Below, one piece after another: positions 57,016 to 61,349 of a DNA stretch of 61,349 bases. This DNA comes from an uncultured Lachnospiraceae bacterium (GTDB lineage Bacteria > Bacillota > Clostridia > Lachnospirales > Lachnospiraceae): positions 1-61,349 of the forward strand of contig CANDAG010000023.1 in the NCBI GenBank assembly GCA_947382625.1, written 5' to 3'. The notes below the pieces were generated by a model. That model did no database searches. It was given only the letters and a program-made list of their open reading frames with translations, and was not told where the DNA came from. The stretch's first letter is position 1, and every line of letters starts with the position of its first letter. Both the position numbers and the translations under genes were made by a program.

Positions 57016-58413
57016 TCAATGGGCCAGGAGCAAATCTCCCACAGCTGTCACATTTCCGGCGCCCATAGTTATCAACAAATCCCCAGAGGAACAGTTTTCC
57101 AATAAAAATTTGTCGATTTCTTCGAATGAAGAAAAATAATGACAGTCTCCTCCAAGAGCGCTTATTTCAGCCCTTAGATCTTCAGAGCTGATTCCCAGAT
57201 CATCGGTTTCTCTGGCCGGATAAATGTCCGTCAGCACCACATGGTCTGCCAGGCACAGGGCCTTTGCAAATTCCTTCATAAAGGCCTTGGTGCGGGTAAA
57301 GGTATGGGGCTGGAACACACACCAGAGAGATTTATGAGGATAATCTGCGGCGGCGCTTAAGGTGGCGGTAATTTCCGTGGGATGATGGGCATAATCATCA
57401 ATAAGGACCGCGCCTTTTACCATGCCCTTATACTCAAAGCGGCGGTCGGTACCCCGAAAGCCGGCAAGAGCTTTGCGGATCACGGAAGCATCGATGGAAA
57501 AAAGGTCTGCAAAGGCAATGGCGGCCATGGCATTGTAAATATTATGAATGCCGGGAACCCCCAGAGTAAAGACGGTGCCATCCGGGACGCTTCCTTCCTG
57601 TGTGGTTTTTTTGCGGAGGCAGAAGCTGGCACAGCCTTTTTCGTCATGGGAGATCTCTTCCGGATGATAGTCGTACTCCGGAGTGCTTCCGTAGGTTACC
57701 ACCCGGCAGGAGAGTCCGTCTAAAATGGCGTCTATGCCGGGGATCTCGCCGTTTACGATCAGAAGGCCGTCTGCCGGGATCAGAGCCCCGAAGCGGTGGA
57801 AGGAGCTTCGGATATCATCAATATCCTTAAAGAAGTCCATGTGATCCTCCTCCACATTCAAAATAATGCCCACTTTTGGGAAAAAGCTTAAGAAGCTGTT
57901 GGTATACTCGCAGGCTTCTGTGACAAAATAGCCGGAATGGCCGATGCGGATGTTACCGCCAATGGATTTGAGGATGCCTCCGATCGACAGGGTAGGGTCA
58001 GTGTCTGCAGCAAGGAGGATTTCCGAGATCATGGAGGTGGTAGTGGTTTTGCCGTGGGTGCCGCTTACGGCCACGGGAAGCTCATAATTTTTCATGATCT
58101 GTCCTAAGAGCTGGGCCCGGGTCAGGGAGGGGATGTTCCGCTCCTGCATGGCTATATATTCCGGATTGTCGGGGTGAATGGCGCTGGTATAGACCACCAG
58201 ATCTATGTCGCTGCTTAAGTTCTCTGCCCGCTGGCCGTAAAAAACGACAGCCCCCTTTTGGGTGAGCAGTTCTGTTAAGGAAGAGGACCTGGCGTCGGAG
58301 CCGGAGATCTTAAAGCCCTTTTCCAGAAGGATTTCCGCCAGTCCGCTCATACTGATGCCGCCGATCCCGATAAAGTGAATGTGGATGGGACGATCAAAAT
58401 CTATCTGATACAT
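57016..58413 (-). CDS. murC: UDP-N-acetylmuramate--L-alanine ligase
   Basis: A 465-residue Mur ligase that attaches L-alanine to UDP-MurNAc. N-terminal Rossmann motif IHFIGIGGISMSGLAEIL (about 12-29), ATP loop VSGTHGKTTTTSMISEIL near 115, EACEYTNSFLSF near 167, NVEEDHMDFF near 186, and the C-terminal DDYAHHPTEITATL near 338 and FQPHTFTRTKAF near 363. The ATG has GGAGGTTAACTT upstream. It has its own promoter at 58464-58492 and is a single gene, separated from the following dnaD operon by 120 bp. Confidence 0.96.
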   Translation of the reverse strand: MYQIDFDRPIHIHFIGIGGISMSGLAEILLEKGFKISGSDARSSSLTELLTQKGAVVFYGQRAENLSSDIDLVVYTSAIHPDNPEYIAMQERNIPSLTRAQLLGQIMKNYELPVAVSGTHGKTTTTSMISEILLAADTDPTLSIGGILKSIGGNIRIGHSGYFVTEACEYTNSFLSFFPKVGIILNVEEDHMDFFKDIDDIRSSFHRFGALIPADGLLIVNGEIPGIDAILDGLSCRVVTYGSTPEYDYHPEEISHDEKGCASFCLRKKTTQEGSVPDGTVFTLGVPGIHNIYNAMAAIAFADLFSIDASVIRKALAGFRGTDRRFEYKGMVKGAVLIDDYAHHPTEITATLSAAADYPHKSLWCVFQPHTFTRTKAFMKEFAKALCLADHVVLTDIYPARETDDLGISSEDLRAEISALGGDCHYFSSFEEIDKFLLENCSSGDLLITMGAGNVTAVGDLLLAH

Positions 58414-58463
58414 AAGTTAACCTCCATTATTGATAGATAAAGCTATCTATTAGTTTTGACCTA

Positions 58464-58492
58464 ATTATATCCAATTACACAGTAAAAACCAA
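58464..58492 (-). promoter_or_regulatory. Promoter of murC
   Basis: Minus strand: TTGGTT (complement of 58487-58492), a 17-bp spacer and a perfect TATAAT (complement of 58464-58469). Confidence 0.7.
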
Positions 58493-58635
58493 TGTTATTT
58501 TTACAAAAGCTGTCGGAAAAGAAAAAAATATACAAAGTTTTGCAATTCTTTGGGCAGAAAAGATTTTTGAAAGGAAGGGTGTTGTAAATTATACACATAA
58601 AATTAATACTATTAAGAATATTTTTGTAAAATACA

Positions 58636-58664
58636 TTCACTTTCAAATGAATCTATGGTATACT
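58636..58664 (+). promoter_or_regulatory. Promoter of glgC-glgD
   Basis: TTCACT at 58636-58641, a 17-bp spacer and TATACT at 58659-58664. The ATG is about 107 bases further on. Confidence 0.6.
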
Positions 58665-58770
58665 ATTCACATATATCTTAAATGGTACCTGTAATTTAAT
58701 ATAGTTCAAAAAGTAACGGCCCGGCTTTTTGAGGCTGCTGCTTTAAAACATCTGTGTATGAGGTGACAAC

Positions 58771-60045
58771 ATGATCAAGAAAGAAATGATTGCCATGCTT
58801 TTAGCCGGCGGTCAGGGAAGCAGGCTGGGGGTGCTCACGTCCAAGATGGCGAAGCCGGCGGTATCCTTTGGCGGAAAGTACCGCATCATAGATTTTCCCT
58901 TAAGCAACTGCATCAACTCCGGAGTTGATACGGTAGGCGTGCTGACCCAATACCAGCCCTTAAGGCTCAATACCCATATCGGCATAGGCATCCCCTGGGA
59001 TCTGGACAGGAACCTGGGGGGAGTGACGGTTCTTCCTCCCTATGAGAAGAACGTGAACAGCGAGTGGTACACCGGCACAGCCAATGCCATTTACCAGAAT
59101 CTGGAATACATGGAAAGCTTCCACCCGGAATATGTGCTGATCCTTTCGGGAGACCATATCTATAAGATGGATTATGAGGTAATGCTGGATTTTCATAAAG
59201 AAAAGGAGGCCGAGGTCACCATAGCAGTCATGCCGGTTCCCATGGAAGAGGCGAAGCGGTTTGGCATTATGATCACGGATGAGGAGAGGCGGATCACGGA
59301 CTTTGAAGAAAAGCCCGAGAGGCCCAGAAGCAATCTGGCATCTATGGGCATTTACATATTTAACTGGAAGACTCTGAAGGAAGCGCTCCTGGCCAACGCT
59401 CATCTGCCGGGCCTGGATTTCGGAAAGCATATCATTCCCTATTGCCATGGCAGGGGATGTCCCCTTTATGCTTATGAGTTCAACGGCTACTGGAAGGATG
59501 TAGGCACCCTGAATTCTTACTGGGAGGCCAATATGGAGCTGATCGACATTGTTCCGGAGTTTAATCTGTATGAGGAATACTGGAAGATCTATACCAAGAG
59601 TGAGATCCTCCCGCCCCAGTATATTGCGGACGGGTCTGTGGTGGAGCGGAGCATTATCGGAGAAGGCACGGACGTCTACGGACAGGTGTACAACTCGGTG
59701 ATCGGATGCGGTGTTACCATTGGCAGGGGCACAGTGGTCAGAGACTCCATCATTATGAACCACACACAGATCGGGGAGGGCTGTGAGCTTAACAAGGTGA
59801 TCGCGGCGGAGAATGCCAGGATAGGCAGCCATGTAAGGCTGGGTATCGGAGAGGAAGCTCCCAATGAGACACAGCCGCACATCTATACGGACGGTATCGT
59901 GACTGTGGGAGAGAGGAGTCAGATACCGGAGGGGGTGTCGGCAGGCAAAAATACCTGTATTTTTGGAACTACCGTGAAGGAGGATTATCCCGAAGGGTAT
60001 CTGGCAGGCGGCAAAACATTGATTAAGGCAGGTGATGAACAGTGA
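58771..60045 (+). CDS. glgC: Glucose-1-phosphate adenylyltransferase, catalytic subunit
   Basis: A 424-residue enzyme that makes ADP-glucose for glycogen synthesis. The nucleotidyltransferase domain has [23 protein letters not shown] (about 9-31), [13 protein letters not shown] near 96, [13 protein letters not shown] near 115 and [20 protein letters not shown] near 165; the C-terminal left-handed beta-helix starts near 295 ([20 protein letters not shown]). The residues for catalysis (Asp in [10 protein letters not shown]) are intact. GAGGTGACAAC precedes the ATG. Its stop overlaps the GTG start of glgD (GTGA), so the two are coupled. Confidence 0.96.
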   Translation: MIKKEMIAMLLAGGQGSRLGVLTSKMAKPAVSFGGKYRIIDFPLSNCINSGVDTVGVLTQYQPLRLNTHIGIGIPWDLDRNLGGVTVLPPYEKNVNSEWYTGTANAIYQNLEYMESFHPEYVLILSGDHIYKMDYEVMLDFHKEKEAEVTIAVMPVPMEEAKRFGIMITDEERRITDFEEKPERPRSNLASMGIYIFNWKTLKEALLANAHLPGLDFGKHIIPYCHGRGCPLYAYEFNGYWKDVGTLNSYWEANMELIDIVPEFNLYEEYWKIYTKSEILPPQYIADGSVVERSIIGEGTDVYGQVYNSVIGCGVTIGRGTVVRDSIIMNHTQIGEGCELNKVIAAENARIGSHVRLGIGEEAPNETQPHIYTDGIVTVGERSQIPEGVSAGKNTCIFGTTVKEDYPEGYLAGGKTLIKAGDEQ

Positions 60046-61160
60046 GGGCGATCGGGATCATATTAGCAGGCGGAAACAGTCACAGGATGAAGGAACTCTC
60101 CCGGAAAAGAGCCGTGTGCGCCATGCCTGTTGCGGGCAGCTACCGAAGCATAGACTTTGCGCTGAGCAACATGACAAATTCCCATATCCAGAAGGTGGCG
60201 GTATTTACCCAGTACAATGCCGGAAGCTTAAATGAGCATCTCAATTCCTCCAAGTGGTGGGATTTCGGACGCAAGCAGGGGGGCTTATATGTTTTTACTC
60301 CCGCGGTGACAGCCGAGAGCAATTTCTGGTACAGAGGCACGGCGGATGCTATTGCCCAGAACCTTTCCTTCCTCAAAAACAGCCATGAACCCTATGTGGT
60401 GATCGCCTCCGGCGACTGCGTTTACAAGCTGGATTATAATAAGGTATTGGAATACCATATTGCCAAAAAGGCAGATATCACTGTGGTATGCAAGGACATG
60501 GGGCCGGAAGAGAATGTGGAGCGTTTCGGTACTGTTAAAATGAACGAGGAAAGCCGTATCGAGGAATTTGAGGAAAAGCCGGTGGTGGCAAGATCCAACA
60601 CCATTTCCTGCGGGATTTATGTGATCAGAAGGCGTCAGCTCATAGAGATGATCGAGAAATGTGCCGAGGAGGACAGGTATGACTTCGTCAAGGATATCCT
60701 GATCCGCTACCGGAACATGAAAAAGGTTTACGGGTATAAGCTGAAGGATTACTGGAGAAATATCGCATCGGTTGAGGATTACTTCCGCACGAATATGGAT
60801 TTTCTCAAGGCGGAGACGAGAGACTACTTTTTCAGGCAGTACCCGGACATTTACTCTAAGGTGGATGATCTGCCTCCCGCAAAGTATAATGTGGGATCCC
60901 ATACGAGGAACAGCCTGATCTCCAGCGGCTGTATCATCAACGGAACCGTAGAGGACTCCGTCATATTCAAAAAAGCCTTTATAGGCAATAACTGTTATAT
61001 CAAGAATTCCATCATTTTAAATGATGTGTATATCGGAGATAACACACATATTGAAAATTGTATCGTGGAAAGCCGCGATACCATCAGGGCAAATTCCTAT
61101 CATAAGGGTAGCGATGGCATTAAGATTGTAGTAGAGAGAAACGACAGGTTCGTCATTTAA
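60042..61160 (+). CDS. glgD: Glucose-1-phosphate adenylyltransferase regulatory subunit
   Basis: A 372-residue GlgC paralogue. It has the nucleotidyltransferase fold with changed motifs: [20 protein letters not shown] near 6 in place of the GGQGxRL loop, and [20 protein letters not shown] near 121 in place of [10 protein letters not shown]. The beta-helix is at about 285-365 ([20 protein letters not shown]). In Firmicutes GlgD lacks activity alone but activates GlgC in a mixed tetramer. It starts at a GTG overlapping the glgC stop, so the subunits are made together. Confidence 0.94.
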   Translation: MRAIGIILAGGNSHRMKELSRKRAVCAMPVAGSYRSIDFALSNMTNSHIQKVAVFTQYNAGSLNEHLNSSKWWDFGRKQGGLYVFTPAVTAESNFWYRGTADAIAQNLSFLKNSHEPYVVIASGDCVYKLDYNKVLEYHIAKKADITVVCKDMGPEENVERFGTVKMNEESRIEEFEEKPVVARSNTISCGIYVIRRRQLIEMIEKCAEEDRYDFVKDILIRYRNMKKVYGYKLKDYWRNIASVEDYFRTNMDFLKAETRDYFFRQYPDIYSKVDDLPPAKYNVGSHTRNSLISSGCIINGTVEDSVIFKKAFIGNNCYIKNSIILNDVYIGDNTHIENCIVESRDTIRANSYHKGSDGIKIVVERNDRFVI

Positions 61161-61290
61161 GGGCGGCTCATACATCTTTGGTTTTTTGCTTGCTTAGGAG
61201 CTGGCCGCAGAGAATGAAGTTCGATGTGGAAGGTCTGACTAAGAGAAAGGTTTCGAAAAAAGCTGCAAGGGCAGCGGAATGAGAGGAAAA

Positions 61291-61349
61291 ATGCAAATTA
61301 CAGATGTACGGGTAAGGAAGATTACCAAAGAGGGCAAGATGCGCGCCAT
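61291..61349 (+). CDS. spoVG: SpoVG family regulator, N-terminal fragment at window end
   Basis: The first 19 codons read MQITDVRVRKITKEGKMRA, which matches the start of SpoVG (MQITDVRLR...EGRMKA), a small RNA/DNA-binding regulator involved in sporulation, cell wall and virulence control in Firmicutes. GAGAGG lies before the ATG. The rest of the gene lies outside the window. Confidence 0.88.
   Translation, partial: MQITDVRVRKITKEGKMRA

Larger units (their letters stand above)
58414..58770. other. Divergent intergenic region murC/glgC
   Basis: A 357-bp AT-rich region that holds the murC promoter, the glgC promoter and a leader of about 100 bases before glgC. A short inverted repeat ATAGATAAAGCTATCTAT is at 58434-58451. 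No gene is supported. Confidence 0.65.

Noticed and set aside
61195-61225. Sigma-H-like promoter upstream of spoVG
   Set aside because: AGGAG and GAAT elements are seen, but their spacing (about 9 bases after AGGAGCT) does not fit the 11-14 bases expected, so I do not call it.
1-61349. tRNA or rRNA genes
   Set aside because: I saw no cloverleaf-like sequence or T-arm GGTTCGAATCC motif while reading either strand; a tRNAscan search would settle this.

Overview
The window looks like a chromosomal segment of a spore-forming, Gram-positive gut Firmicute, most likely a Lachnospiraceae (clostridial cluster XIVa). The reasons are T-box riboswitches in front of aminoacyl-tRNA synthetase genes, strong AGGAGG ribosome binding sites, a glgC/glgD pair, spoIID/spoIIQ-like genes, the start of spoVG, a DnaD/DnaI-type helicase loader operon, GH31/GH88/GH2 glycosidases and AraC regulators. 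The assignment is inferred from gene content and cannot be fixed to a species from the sequence alone.

Layout. 1-1.9 kb: tail of an Ltp-type surface lipoprotein, a TM2-domain protein, a Nudix hydrolase and a GNAT acetyltransferase. 1.9-4.4 kb: Thr T-box, thrS (without the TGS domain) and a MazG-like gene. 4.4-7.7 kb: an AraC regulator divergent from a DUF2264 protein and a GH88 unsaturated glucuronyl hydrolase, a small polysaccharide-use locus. 7.8-11.4 kb: Ile T-box and a long, eukaryotic-like ileS. 11.4-15.7 kb: glycogen phosphorylase and a class II PPK2 polyphosphate kinase. 15.8-18.5 kb: a GH31 glycosidase overlapping an alkaline-phosphatase-superfamily gene. 18.6-20.4 kb: TatD, an unknown protein and a GNAT fragment. 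20.6-24.7 kb: a very large multidomain GH31.

24.7-33.1 kb is an accessory, partly decaying region. It holds an XRE regulator-ABC exporter operon, a nucleotidyltransferase with a broken HEPN partner, a Cys-rich protein whose promoter region duplicates that of the XRE operon, a damaged DUF4143 ATPase behind a perfect palindrome, an RpiR regulator, a sugar acetyltransferase and an Rpn-type nuclease. 33.2-36.4 kb: a YbhJ-like aconitase-family hydratase and a DUF368 (PopT-like) membrane protein. 36.8-43.0 kb: an EF-hand-rich protein, SpoIID-like and SpoIIQ-like proteins that both appear to lack catalytic residues, an amidohydrolase and a GH9-like lipoprotein without its catalytic motif. 43.1-46.4 kb: ddl-murF converging on plsC. 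46.4-46.8 kb: a repeat island with structured ~60-bp units. 46.9-50.6 kb: GT2 glycosyltransferase, multispanning membrane protein and AraC regulator. 50.7-58.4 kb, all minus strand: beta-mannosidase, the dnaD-dnaI-prs operon and murC. 58.8-61.3 kb: glgC-glgD and the first codons of spoVG.

The central themes are glycogen turnover (glgP, glgC, glgD), cell-wall precursor synthesis (ddl, murF, murC, PopT), sporulation (spoIID-like, spoIIQ-like, spoVG) and host or plant glycan hydrolysis. The most unusual non-coding signals are three abutting DnaA-box-like 9-mers upstream of dnaD-dnaI-prs, a covarying stem-loop repeat island at 46.4-46.8 kb, a 38-nt palindromic dispersed repeat, and a duplicated promoter region in the accessory segment.
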